Of a stretch of 11,678 nucleotides of DNA, positions 1 to 6,617 are shown piece after piece; position 1 is the first letter of the stretch; every line of letters begins with the position of its first letter. The notes below the pieces were generated by a model. It was not told the DNA's origin. It made no database searches and was given only the letters and a program-made list of their open reading frames with translations. The translations under genes and the position numbers were made by a program. The DNA comes from JBBSDV01 sp038240335. Lineage in GTDB: Bacteria > Chloroflexota > Dehalococcoidia > DSTF01 > JACRBR01. The stretch covers positions 1 through 11,678 of the forward strand of contig JBBSDV010000099.1 in the NCBI GenBank assembly GCA_038240335.1, in the 5' to 3' direction.

Positions 1-776
1 TCGAAATACACGCCCTGCATCACGTTTACGCACATGCGCGATCGCAGGTCGAGCAGCGGCAGCAGGCGATTGCCGCGGCGGAAGTAGGCGCGCGCCCGCT
101 TGCCCTGCTGCCGCATCATCGCGGCAAAGCGCTCGTCATAGGTGCAGGCGAGAATGTCGTCGGCGGTGAGCCCGTGCGCCGCCAGATCCTCGGCGGCGAA
201 GTAGACGCGGTTGCGTTCGGCATCCTCCCGCACGTCGCGCATGATGTTCACGATCTGCAACCCAATTCCCATATCGACCGCGAACTGCTTGGCGAGCGGA
301 TGCGGCTTCGTGCCGAAGACCGACGTGCAGATCAGCCCGACCATCGAGGCCACGTGATAGCAGTAGCTGTACAGCTCCTCCCAGGTCGCGTAGCGGTTCT
401 TTGTGAAGTCCATCTCAACGCCGTTGACGAGATCGGCGAAGAACTGCTGCGGGATCGCGTACGTGTCCACGGCGCCGCCGAGCGCCGTGAACAGCGCGCC
501 CTCACGCTCGCCGCGATAGCAGGCGGCGAGCCGCTCTCGCGCCTCCGCGAGCTGCCGCTCCTGCTCGCCGCGATCGGTCAGTTCGTCAGCGATATCGTCG
601 ACATAGCCACTGAATGCGTACGCGGCGTAGATGGCATCGCGCTTGGCTTGCGGCAGGATCGCGAAGGCGTAGTAGAAGTTCTTCGCCCGCTCCTTCGTGT
701 ACTCCTTCGCCCACGCATAGGCGTCGGCGACCGAAGTCTCTTCGCGATCGAGCGTCAGTGTGGCGGTGGTGGTCAT
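1..776 (-). CDS. hpnD: Presqualene diphosphate synthase HpnD (3' end beyond window)
   Basis: Condenses two farnesyl diphosphates to presqualene diphosphate, the first committed step of the HpnCDE route to squalene for hopanoids. I translated 258 residues from the ATG at 776. They show the trans-isoprenyl synthase fold signature: the first Asp-rich motif YVDDIAD (D60, D61, D64) and the second motif NIMRDVREDAERNRVYF (D181, E184, D185) about 120 residues later. The start is supported by AGGAG at 787-783, six nt upstream. Family members are roughly 280-290 aa, so only the last ~30 residues should be missing off the left edge. It is the most promoter-distal gene of the hopanoid operon seen here, separated from hpnC by 343 nt that hold a repeated structured element. 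The HpnD rather than HpnC assignment rests on the NIMRDVxED form of motif 2 and the presence of a clear HpnC next door. A phytoene synthase is a less likely alternative. Confidence 0.92.
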   Translation of the reverse strand, partial: MTTTATLTLDREETSVADAYAWAKEYTKERAKNFYYAFAILPQAKRDAIYAAYAFSGYVDDIADELTDRGEQERQLAEARERLAACYRGEREGALFTALGGAVDTYAIPQQFFADLVNGVEMDFTKNRYATWEELYSYCYHVASMVGLICTSVFGTKPHPLAKQFAVDMGIGLQIVNIMRDVREDAERNRVYFAAEDLAAHGLTADDILACTYDERFAAMMRQQGKRARAYFRRGNRLLPLLDLRSRMCVNVMQGVYF

Positions 777-792
777 CGGTAACTCCTACCCG

Positions 793-826
793 GAAGCGCT
801 AGTACTGTGCTTCTCTCTAGCGCTTC
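793..826. promoter_or_regulatory. 10-bp perfect inverted repeat ahead of hpnD
   Basis: The arms GAAGCGCTAG (793-802) and CTAGCGCTTC (817-826) are exact reverse complements with a 14-nt spacer. The repeat sits 17-50 nt upstream of the hpnD ATG, just before its ribosome binding site. It could be an operator, or an RNA hairpin in the hpnD leader. No T-tract follows on either strand, so a terminator is unlikely. The spacer block is shared with the second copy of the element, but the arms are not. Confidence 0.6.
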
Positions 827-1007
827 TCTCGTTTCGTGACGAGAATCCATCGTCGGCGTCAACCGACCTCGTCGCCTCATTCGCCGTGTCCGGTCGCGCG
901 TACCCGGATACAGACTATGAAGGACGAGAAATTTTCGGGGGACACCCCCGAGCCCCCGGCAGAGGCGCTGCGCCCTCTGCACGCCTGCTTCACTCGACGG
1001 GCGATAC
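800..1007 (-). repeat. Interspersed structured element, copy 1 (upstream of hpnD)
   Basis: Read on the minus strand from about 1007 to 800, this matches the plus strand at about 10239-10434. The best block (980-933 against 10257-10304) is 48 nt with two differences. A second block (908-872 against 10329-10365) is 37 nt with three differences. Shorter exact blocks follow: CTCGTCACGAAAC (843-831) and AAGCACAG (812-805). The linkers between them are diverged. The 48-nt block forms two hairpins: a GCAGAGG/CCTCTGC stem (980-959) and a G5/C5 stem with a TGT loop (951-935), the latter followed by a pyrimidine-rich run. The element points 5' to 3' toward hpnD and ends about 25 nt before its start codon. 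Whether it is an RNA, a mobile element or a regulatory DNA cannot be decided from two copies. Confidence 0.85.
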
Positions 1008-1017
1008 GAATCAAGGA

Positions 1018-1110
1018 CCCCGCTTCTCACTTCCTGCTTCTCGATCCCGATCCCGCGTCTCACGTCCCATTCGCCATCCCGCTTCCCACCTCTCGCATCC
1101 CACTTCCGGC
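1018..1110. repeat. Degenerate heptanucleotide tandem repeat, tract A
   Basis: This is a strand-biased tract, pyrimidine-rich on plus and purine-rich on minus, immediately after hpnC. On the minus strand it reads as imperfect 7-nt units of the type GGAAGTG, GGATGCG, GGAAGCG and GGGATCG, about 13 units. The phase slips occasionally, as expected of an old, diverged tandem array. There is no gene here: 777-1119 holds only this tract, the interspersed element and the inverted repeat. Confidence 0.65.
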
Positions 1111-1119
1111 TCACAGCGC

Positions 1120-2010
1120 TCACACGCCGAGGCGCATGCGCACGCCGTTCCATGCGGCCATCTGCAGCTTCTTGCCTTTGCCGACGCGGGGGCGCGACGA
1201 GAGAACGTCGTAGTTCGCGCGCTCGATCGCGTCAAGCACGGCCTCGCCGCCGAGACGGAAGAGGCGCACGTCGATCCGGGCGCGTCGATCGATGCGGGAT
1301 TCGAGCATGCGGCCGCGGGCGAAGAGATCGCGGGCGCGCTGCACCTCGAAGCGCATCAGGTCGCGGAACGTGCCATCGACGACGCCGGCGCGCAGCCGCT
1401 CCTCGTCGTAACCGACGCGCCGCATGTCTTCGCGCGGCACGTAGATGCGCCCTTTTGCGAGATCGACCCCGACGTCCTGCCAGAAGTTCGCGAGCTGGAG
1501 GCCGATGCACGTCGCATCGGACAGCTGTTGCAACTCCTCGTCGCGGTAGCCGAGTACGTACAGCACCATCCGGCCGACTGGCGCGGCCGAGTGAACGCAG
1601 TACCGCAGCAGCTCTTCATACGTCTCGAACGAGGTGATGCGCTGATCCATGCGGTTCGCGTCGATCAGGCGCAGGAACGGCTCCGCCGGCACGTCGAAGC
1701 GATCGATCGTGGCGCCGAGCGCGACGTAGAGAGGCGACGTACGTACGCCGTCGTAGCAGGCCCGCAGTTCGCGCTCCCAGGCATCGAGCAGCGCCAGCCG
1801 ATCGCCTTCGGCCTCGTCGCCGAGATCGTCGGTCCAGCGGCAGAAGGCATAGAGCGAGAAAAAGTGCGGCCGCACCTCCTTCGGCAGGAACCAGGTGACG
1901 ACGCTGAAGTTCTCGTCGTGGGCGCGCGCGTACGTCCGGCACCACTCGTATGCCGCCTCCGTCGCCGCGCTCGCCGTTCGGCTGGGCTCGCCGGCGATCG
2001 TCGCGCTCAT
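1120..2010 (-). CDS. hpnC: Hydroxysqualene synthase HpnC
   Basis: Converts presqualene diphosphate to hydroxysqualene in the HpnCDE squalene pathway. The 296-aa product carries both Asp-rich motifs of squalene/phytoene synthases: WTDDLGD (D61, D62, D65) and NFWQDVGVDLAKGRIYVP (N175, D179, D183, R188). The Q in place of R before the second-motif aspartate and the NFWQDV wording are typical of HpnC, as opposed to HpnD's NIMRDV. I start at the ATG at 2010, which overlaps the shc stop as ATGA (2007-2010) and implies translational coupling. Upstream in-frame Met codons lie deep inside shc and have no support. No Shine-Dalgarno is visible, which fits coupled initiation. Length agrees with the family. 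The C-terminal tail is basic (VGKGKKLQMAAW), as is common in this group. Confidence 0.94.
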   Translation of the reverse strand: MSATIAGEPSRTASAATEAAYEWCRTYARAHDENFSVVTWFLPKEVRPHFFSLYAFCRWTDDLGDEAEGDRLALLDAWERELRACYDGVRTSPLYVALGATIDRFDVPAEPFLRLIDANRMDQRITSFETYEELLRYCVHSAAPVGRMVLYVLGYRDEELQQLSDATCIGLQLANFWQDVGVDLAKGRIYVPREDMRRVGYDEERLRAGVVDGTFRDLMRFEVQRARDLFARGRMLESRIDRRARIDVRLFRLGGEAVLDAIERANYDVLSSRPRVGKGKKLQMAAWNGVRMRLGV

Positions 2011-3977
2011 GACAGCGGATCCGATCCGGGCAGGTGCAGCGTCGTGCCTGCGAGCGTGCGCCGGTAACGGCCGAGCGCCCACAGCGGCCAGTAGTTGCGA
2101 TACAGGTGGTACTTGAGCATGAAGTCGCGCGGGAAGCCGGTGCCGGTGAACTCGGCCTCTTCCCACTGCCCGTCACGCGCCTGTGTCTCGACCAGATTTC
2201 GCACACCGCGGCGGACCGACGGCGTCTCGGCGCCGTCGGCGGCGAGCAGTGCCAGCAACGCCCAGGCCGTCTGCGATGGGGTGCTGACGCCGCGGCCGCG
2301 GAGCGCGGAATCGTCGTACGAGGCGCAGGTCTCCCCCCAGCCGCCGTCCTCGTTCTGGCGCTGCTCGAGCCAGCGCGATGCCCGGCGGATGCGGATCTGT
2401 TCCGGGTCCTCGCCGGTCGCCACCAGCGCCGGCACGACGGCGCCGAGGCCGTAGACGTAGTTGACGCCCCAGCGCCCGAACCACGAGCCGTCGCGCTCCT
2501 GCCGCGACCAGAGGTAGTCGAGGGCACGGCGCATCGTCGCCGTATCCGCGCGCTCGCCTTCGAGCGCCAGCGCCTCGACGATGTGCGCCGTCACGTCCTC
2601 TGTCGGCGGGTCGAGCGTCGCGCCGAAATCCGCGAACGGAATCTGCGTGACGAACTGCTTCGTGTTGTCGATATCGAACGCGCCCCAACCGCCGTTGCGC
2701 GACTGCATCGCCCGCAACCAGCCGAGGGCGCGCGCCTTCGCCGCATCCGCGTCGTCGCCGAGATTGAGCAGCCGCAGGGCGATCAGCACCTCGGCGGTGT
2801 CGTCTGTGTCGGGATACTTGTCGTTCGCGAACTCGAACGCCCAGCCTCCCGGCTCGACGTCTTTCACCTTTACGCACCAGTCGCCGCGGGCGCGGATCTC
2901 GTTGCGGACGAGCCAGCGTCCGGCGCGCACCAGCATCTCGTCGTCCGCGGCGACGCCCGCTTCGCGCATGCCGGTGAGCGCCAGTGCGGTATCCCAGACG
3001 GGCGACAGGCACGGCTGTACCGTGAACGTTCCGTTCTGGTCGATCGCGAAATCCTGGAGCAGTCCGCGGATGCCCTTTGCCATCACCGGATGGTCGTTGC
3101 TGTAGCCGAGGCACTTCAGCGCGATCAGCGAGTACACCCACGGTGGCTGAATGCCGCCCCACGAGCCATCGGCCTCCTGGTGATCGATGATCCAGCGCTC
3201 GCAGGCACGGAGTGCGCGGCCGCGAAGCGGCTTCCAGGGCGAGCGTTCGTGCAGGCGCAGCAGCTTGTCGATGCCGAGAAACGCGTTTCGCCACGAGAGC
3301 GGTCGCCGCGCCCGCGGGAACCGCACGGTGCTGCGATCTCCCGGCGCGCAGTACAGCTCATCGACGCGCATACCGGCATCAATCGCGACGACGGGCTTGT
3401 GCGCCGAGACGACGAGGATGCCGACGATCGTCGCCCGCGCCCACGATGCGAACTCGTAGATGTTCAGCGGAAAGCGCTCGGGGAGGAGGATCGCTTCCGG
3501 CGGCATCGCCGGCAGCGCGTCCCAGTCGAACTGCCCGAAGAGGGCGAGCCACAGCTTCGTGAAGATGCGGGTCTCGGCGATGCCGCCGTGTGCCAGCACG
3601 AAGTCACGCGCACGCAGCATCTCCGGCGCGTTTGCGTCGACGCCGCTGAGCTTCAGCGCGAAGTAGGCTTCCGTCGTGATACTGACATCGCCCGGCCCGC
3701 CGTAGTACACAGGCCACGAGCCGTCGGCGCCCTGATGGTCGAGCAAGTAGCGCGCGATCCGTTGCTGCCGAGACGCATCGCCGATGCCGAGCACATGCTC
3801 GAGTATGAGGTGCTCCGCCGCCATCGTGGCGTTTGCCTCGAGCTCGCCCCACCAGTAGCCGTCGGCGTGCTGAATCGACGCCATGTGCTTCACGCCCGCG
3901 TCGATGCAGCCGTCGAGCGCAGCAGCGTCGACGCGATCAGTCGCCCCTGCCGCGGCTGTCGGCGCGACGCTCACCAT
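2007..3977 (-). CDS. shc: Squalene-hopene cyclase
   Basis: Cyclises squalene to hopene/hopanol at the membrane. The 656-aa product aligns by eye over its whole length with the Alicyclobacter acidocaldarius enzyme (631 aa). The catalytic DXDDTA motif is at D390-A395. Equivalents of other active-site residues are present: E55 (E45), E103 (E93), R137 (R127), W179 (W169), W328 (W312), D461 and H465 (D447, H451), W499 (W489), F615, F619, Y623 and Y626 (F601, F605, Y609, Y612). Position 434 is Phe where the Alicyclobacter enzyme has Tyr420. QW repeats recur at about 82-88, 267-273, 425-431, 493-499, 541-547 and 599-605. The ATG at 3977 gives a normal N-terminus ahead of the first QW-like GYWWGELEANATM segment. 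No clear ribosome binding site precedes it. The stop overlaps the hpnC start. Confidence 0.98.
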   Translation of the reverse strand: MVSVAPTAAAGATDRVDAAALDGCIDAGVKHMASIQHADGYWWGELEANATMAAEHLILEHVLGIGDASRQQRIARYLLDHQGADGSWPVYYGGPGDVSITTEAYFALKLSGVDANAPEMLRARDFVLAHGGIAETRIFTKLWLALFGQFDWDALPAMPPEAILLPERFPLNIYEFASWARATIVGILVVSAHKPVVAIDAGMRVDELYCAPGDRSTVRFPRARRPLSWRNAFLGIDKLLRLHERSPWKPLRGRALRACERWIIDHQEADGSWGGIQPPWVYSLIALKCLGYSNDHPVMAKGIRGLLQDFAIDQNGTFTVQPCLSPVWDTALALTGMREAGVAADDEMLVRAGRWLVRNEIRARGDWCVKVKDVEPGGWAFEFANDKYPDTDDTAEVLIALRLLNLGDDADAAKARALGWLRAMQSRNGGWGAFDIDNTKQFVTQIPFADFGATLDPPTEDVTAHIVEALALEGERADTATMRRALDYLWSRQERDGSWFGRWGVNYVYGLGAVVPALVATGEDPEQIRIRRASRWLEQRQNEDGGWGETCASYDDSALRGRGVSTPSQTAWALLALLAADGAETPSVRRGVRNLVETQARDGQWEEAEFTGTGFPRDFMLKYHLYRNYWPLWALGRYRRTLAGTTLHLPGSDPLS

Positions 3978-4015
3978 GCCGCATCAACCAGCGCCGCAGG
4001 CGCAGCCCGCGATCC

Positions 4016-4043
4016 AACATCCGACATCCGACATCCAACATCG
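4016..4043. repeat. Heptanucleotide tandem repeat, tract B (four units)
   Basis: Four consecutive 7-nt units of consensus [A/G]ACATCC (4016-4022, 4023-4029, 4030-4036, 4037-4043) lie in the 132-nt gap between yjbQ and shc. The two middle units are identical, the outer two begin with A, and the last ends in G instead of C. This is the least diverged of the four heptad tracts in the window. The rest of the gap (3978-4109) shows no gene and no convincing terminator or promoter. Confidence 0.8.
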
Positions 4044-4109
4044 GCGTCGACAATGCGCCGCTCCCGCGCGCGGCAACAAATCCTAGAACCACCCAGATCG
4101 AACATCATC

Positions 4110-4619
4110 CTACAGACCCACCGCCTGGACGATCACTTCGCGCTCGCGGGGGCAGTCGAGCTCGATGAGGAAGATGCGCTGCCAGCGGCCGAGCAGCATC
4201 TCGCCGTCGGCGCAGGGAATCGACTCGCTCGCGCCCATCAGCAGGTGCTGGCAGTGGGCGTGGCCATTGAGGTCTTCGTCTTCGACGAGATTGACAGTGC
4301 GGATCGTCAGGTCGTTGTGCCGATAATAGACGCCGGCCGGGGCGATGCGGGCGAGCATGCACTCCATGTCCTCGAGCAGCAACGGCTCCGCCTCGTTGAT
4401 CCTGATTGCGGCCGTGGTGTGGCGCGAGAAGACGACGACGAAGCCGTTGCGTACGGCCGAGCGCGCGAGCACATCGCGCACGTCGTCGGTGATGTCGAGG
4501 AACCCCGGCGCGCGCTCCGTCTTGTACGACAAGCGTTCGATGTGGATCGATGCGCGCTCGACGGCTCGCGCGATGGCGATAATCGGCGTTCGTTCGGCGA
4601 CGGTCGTTTCAGCGCACAC
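4110..4619 (-). CDS. yjbQ: YjbQ/UPF0047 family protein (secondary thiamine-phosphate synthase-type)
   Basis: A small cytosolic protein of the UPF0047 family. E. coli YjbQ has weak thiamine-phosphate synthase side activity, but the physiological role is unsettled. The 169-aa product shows the family hallmarks: SRHTTAAI (65-72), the NGHAHCQH block (118-125, with H120, H122 and H125 as likely metal or active-site ligands), GxWQRIFLIELDCPRERE (144-162), and the acidic LLEDME stretch before them. It is somewhat longer at the N-terminus than the usual ~130-140 aa. The GTG start at 4619 is nevertheless well supported by AAGGAG at 4632-4627 with a 7-nt spacer, and it overlaps the ispH stop by 11 nt, so the two are almost certainly co-transcribed. 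Its place between ispH and shc suggests, without proving, a role connected with isoprenoid or hopanoid supply. Confidence 0.92.
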   Translation of the reverse strand: MCAETTVAERTPIIAIARAVERASIHIERLSYKTERAPGFLDITDDVRDVLARSAVRNGFVVVFSRHTTAAIRINEAEPLLLEDMECMLARIAPAGVYYRHNDLTIRTVNLVEDEDLNGHAHCQHLLMGASESIPCADGEMLLGRWQRIFLIELDCPREREVIVQAVGL

Positions 4620-5514
4620 GCGATCGCTCCTTCGTTATTCGACTGTTTGCCGGCTCGGTCGTCTCGCTGTCGATCTCGCGCAGGCGCCGCACGACGGCCT
4701 GCACCGACTCGTCGGGTGTCGAGGCGCCGGCCGTAACGCCGACGCGCGTGTGGCCGCGCAGCCAGTCCGGGACGATCTCGTCGTCGCGCTCCACCTGGTA
4801 GGTCTCGACGCCGGCGGCGCGGCAGGTGCCGGCGAGCTTGCCCGTGTTGGCGCTGTTGCGGCCGCCGATGACGATCATCAGGTCGACATCCTTCGACAGC
4901 TCCTGTGCCGCGGCATAGCGGTCCTCCGTCTCCGGGCAGGTCGTGTTGATGATCCGCACTTCGTTGATCGCGTCGATGTGATTGGCCATGAAACGGCCGA
5001 TGAAGTCGGTGAACATGTGTTGGCTCTTCGTCGTCTGCGACAGCAGCGCCACTTTGCGCCGCGGGATCTCGACCGGGTCGTCGGCGCTCGCGAGGACAAC
5101 GCCGCGGCCGCGCGTCCAAGCCAGCACGCCGCGGACTTCGGGGTGCGACTCGTCGCCGAAGATGATCACCTTGAAGCCGGCGTTGACCAGCTTTCGCGCT
5201 GCCCGCTGCGCCCGCGCGACGATCGGGCACGTCGTGTCGATCATCTCAAGCCCGGCCTTGTTCGCCGTGCGATAGACATCCGGCCCGGCGCCGTGCGCTG
5301 TGATCGCGACGCTCGGCGCTGTCACCGAGTCGAATCCACCGACGATGCCGATGCCATGCGCATTCAGCTGCTCCGCGACAACGGGGTTGTGGACGATCGA
5401 GCCGAGGCTATCGATCCGCTCGCGATCGACGGCGGCATCCTCGACCATATTGATCGCGCGGCGGACGCCGAAGCAAAATCCGAGCGACGTCGCGAGCCGG
5501 ATCTCGATCGTCAT
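4609..5514 (-). CDS. ispH: 4-hydroxy-3-methylbut-2-enyl diphosphate reductase IspH
   Basis: The last enzyme of the MEP pathway, a [4Fe-4S] protein reducing HMBPP to IPP and DMAPP. The 301-aa product has the three cluster cysteines C14 (GFCFGV), C96 (DTTCP) and C193 (NTTCPET). Conserved substrate residues are H42, H74, H124, E126, the SQTT motif (159-162), S221 and N223 (GGRNSANT) and S265 (GASTP). Length is normal for the short bacterial form. The ATG at 5514 begins 1 nt after the prenyl synthase stop, with GGGAGG seven or so nt upstream inside that gene. Its stop lies inside the yjbQ start region. The placement couples precursor production directly to the downstream synthase and cyclase genes. 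The C-terminal ~20 residues are polar and probably disordered. Confidence 0.98.
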   Translation of the reverse strand: MTIEIRLATSLGFCFGVRRAINMVEDAAVDRERIDSLGSIVHNPVVAEQLNAHGIGIVGGFDSVTAPSVAITAHGAGPDVYRTANKAGLEMIDTTCPIVARAQRAARKLVNAGFKVIIFGDESHPEVRGVLAWTRGRGVVLASADDPVEIPRRKVALLSQTTKSQHMFTDFIGRFMANHIDAINEVRIINTTCPETEDRYAAAQELSKDVDLMIVIGGRNSANTGKLAGTCRAAGVETYQVERDDEIVPDWLRGHTRVGVTAGASTPDESVQAVVRRLREIDSETTEPANSRITKERSRVR

Positions 5515-5515
5515 A

Positions 5516-6502
5516 TCAGGCCTCCCGCCGCACCATCATGTCGATCAGCGCATCGAGCGCGTCGCCGCCCGACCGCGAGATCCCCGTCGCGGCGATCGCG
5601 TCGACCGCCTGCCGTGCGTAGTCGTCGGCGACCTGCTGCGTCTCGTCACGCACACGATCGTCAGTCACGCTCACGCCCATCGAAAGCGCGAGGACCGCCG
5701 GCAGCGATTTCTTGCCGCGAGCGACGTCGTTGCCGACCGCCTTCCCCGTCCGCGCGGCATCGCCCCAGATGGCGAGCCCGTCGTCGATCGCCTGGAACGC
5801 CAGCCCCGCGGCGATGCCGGCTGCTTGCATGCGATCTACGTCGGCATCGCGTGCGCCGCCGAAGAGCGCGCCGAGCGCGAGCGATGCACCGATCAGCGCG
5901 CCCGTCTTGCCGGCCGACATGGCGAGATAGCGCTCGACCGTGATGCCGTCGATCGACTCGAAGGCGAGGTCGTCGTGTTGGCCCTCGATCATCCTCAGGC
6001 AGGCGTCGTCGAAGATGCGCAGCGCCCGCATGCCGCGCTCTGCGGGCAGCGAGGCGATCGCGCCGCCGAGGGCCCGATGCGCCATCGCGAAGAGACAGTC
6101 GCCGGCATTGATCGCCAGCGGCACCCCCCGCAGCGCCCAGAGCGTCGGGCGGTGATGACGCTCCGTGTCGCCGTCCTCGATATCGTCGTGAACGAGCGAG
6201 AACGCGTGCAACAGCTCGATTGACGCGGCCGCGTCGAAAGTGCTCTCCGTCGTCGAGGCGGCGTCGAAGGCGCGTGCCGCAGCGAGGCACAGCAGCGGCC
6301 GCAGCATCTTCCCGGCAGGCTGATTGGCTGGAGCGCCGGCTGCATCGAGCCAGCCGAGATGGTAGCCGACCAGGTCGTACACGCCGTGGCGATACTGATC
6401 GAGCAGCACGCGCATGCGCTCCGAAACGAGCGCGCGGCCCGATGCGAATTGTGCGCGCGCGTCGATGGCAGGGACGGCTGCGGCGTGGGCGAGACCTTGC
6501 AC
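5516..6502 (-). CDS. Polyprenyl (likely short-chain) diphosphate synthase
   Basis: A trans-isoprenyl diphosphate synthase condensing IPP with allylic diphosphates, presumably to make FPP for HpnD or GGPP. I start at the GTG at 6502 (328 aa), which has AAAGGA at 6515-6510 and a 7-nt spacer. A longer in-frame reading would start at a TTG at 6553 that lies within the -35 box, so it cannot be the real start. Numbering from GTG = 1: the first Asp-rich motif HDDIED is at about 105-110, the second FQAIDDGLAIWGD at about 236-248, and a lysine-rich GNDVARGKKSLP follows. The residue five before the first motif is Phe, the next Ser, and the motif has no two-residue insertion. This pattern resembles type I (archaeal-like) GGPP synthases, so product length is uncertain. 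It is the first gene of the hopanoid operon. Confidence 0.94.
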   Translation of the reverse strand: MQGLAHAAAVPAIDARAQFASGRALVSERMRVLLDQYRHGVYDLVGYHLGWLDAAGAPANQPAGKMLRPLLCLAAARAFDAASTTESTFDAAASIELLHAFSLVHDDIEDGDTERHHRPTLWALRGVPLAINAGDCLFAMAHRALGGAIASLPAERGMRALRIFDDACLRMIEGQHDDLAFESIDGITVERYLAMSAGKTGALIGASLALGALFGGARDADVDRMQAAGIAAGLAFQAIDDGLAIWGDAARTGKAVGNDVARGKKSLPAVLALSMGVSVTDDRVRDETQQVADDYARQAVDAIAATGISRSGGDALDALIDMMVRREA

Positions 6503-6525
6503 TGCATAGTCCTTTGCAATACACG

Positions 6526-6553
6526 ATGATACCCGCCGCGCGTCGGCTGTCAA
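6526..6553 (-). promoter_or_regulatory. Sigma70-type promoter of the isoprenoid/hopanoid operon
   Basis: On the minus strand a perfect -35 TTGACA (6553-6548) is followed after 16 nt by TATCAT (6531-6526), which matches the -10 consensus at four of six positions. Transcription would begin near 6520-6518, leaving a ~17-nt leader that contains AAAGGA and the GTG at 6502. This is the best promoter-like sequence in the window. Confidence 0.75.
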
Positions 6554-6562
6554 TCCCTTGAC
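6549..6562. promoter_or_regulatory. Short palindrome between divergent -35 boxes, candidate operator
   Basis: GTCAA (6549-6553) and TTGAC (6558-6562) are inverted around TCCC. The left arm is part of the operon's -35 box. The right arm is part of a plus-strand TTGACG (6558-6563) that could be the -35 of the PadR gene, although its -10 is weak (CAGACT near 6582). A dimeric regulator bound here would cover both promoters. Confidence 0.4.
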
Positions 6563-6617
6563 GAGGCCGGCAGAGATGGCGCAGACTGCGATCGACCGCC
6601 GCGACAGAAGGGACGAA

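Noticed and set aside
936..980. Simple intrinsic terminator of hpnC
   Set aside because: The hairpin is G5/C5 with a pyrimidine rather than T-only tail, and it is conserved in copy 2, where no plus-strand gene ends upstream. A general terminator role therefore does not explain it, though it may contribute.
1018..1110. CRISPR array
   Set aside because: The repeats are 7-nt degenerate units with no unique spacers and no cas genes nearby.
760..2067. Plus-strand open frame of 435 codons across the hpnD-hpnC gap and hpnC
   Set aside because: It is antisense to hpnC, runs through the heptad tract and the structured element, and shows no family signature.
2034..4736. Very long plus-strand open frame (900 codons) opposite shc, yjbQ and ispH
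   Set aside because: It is antisense to three unambiguous enzymes, arginine/alanine/valine-rich, and has no recognisable domain. This is a typical shadow in GC-rich DNA.
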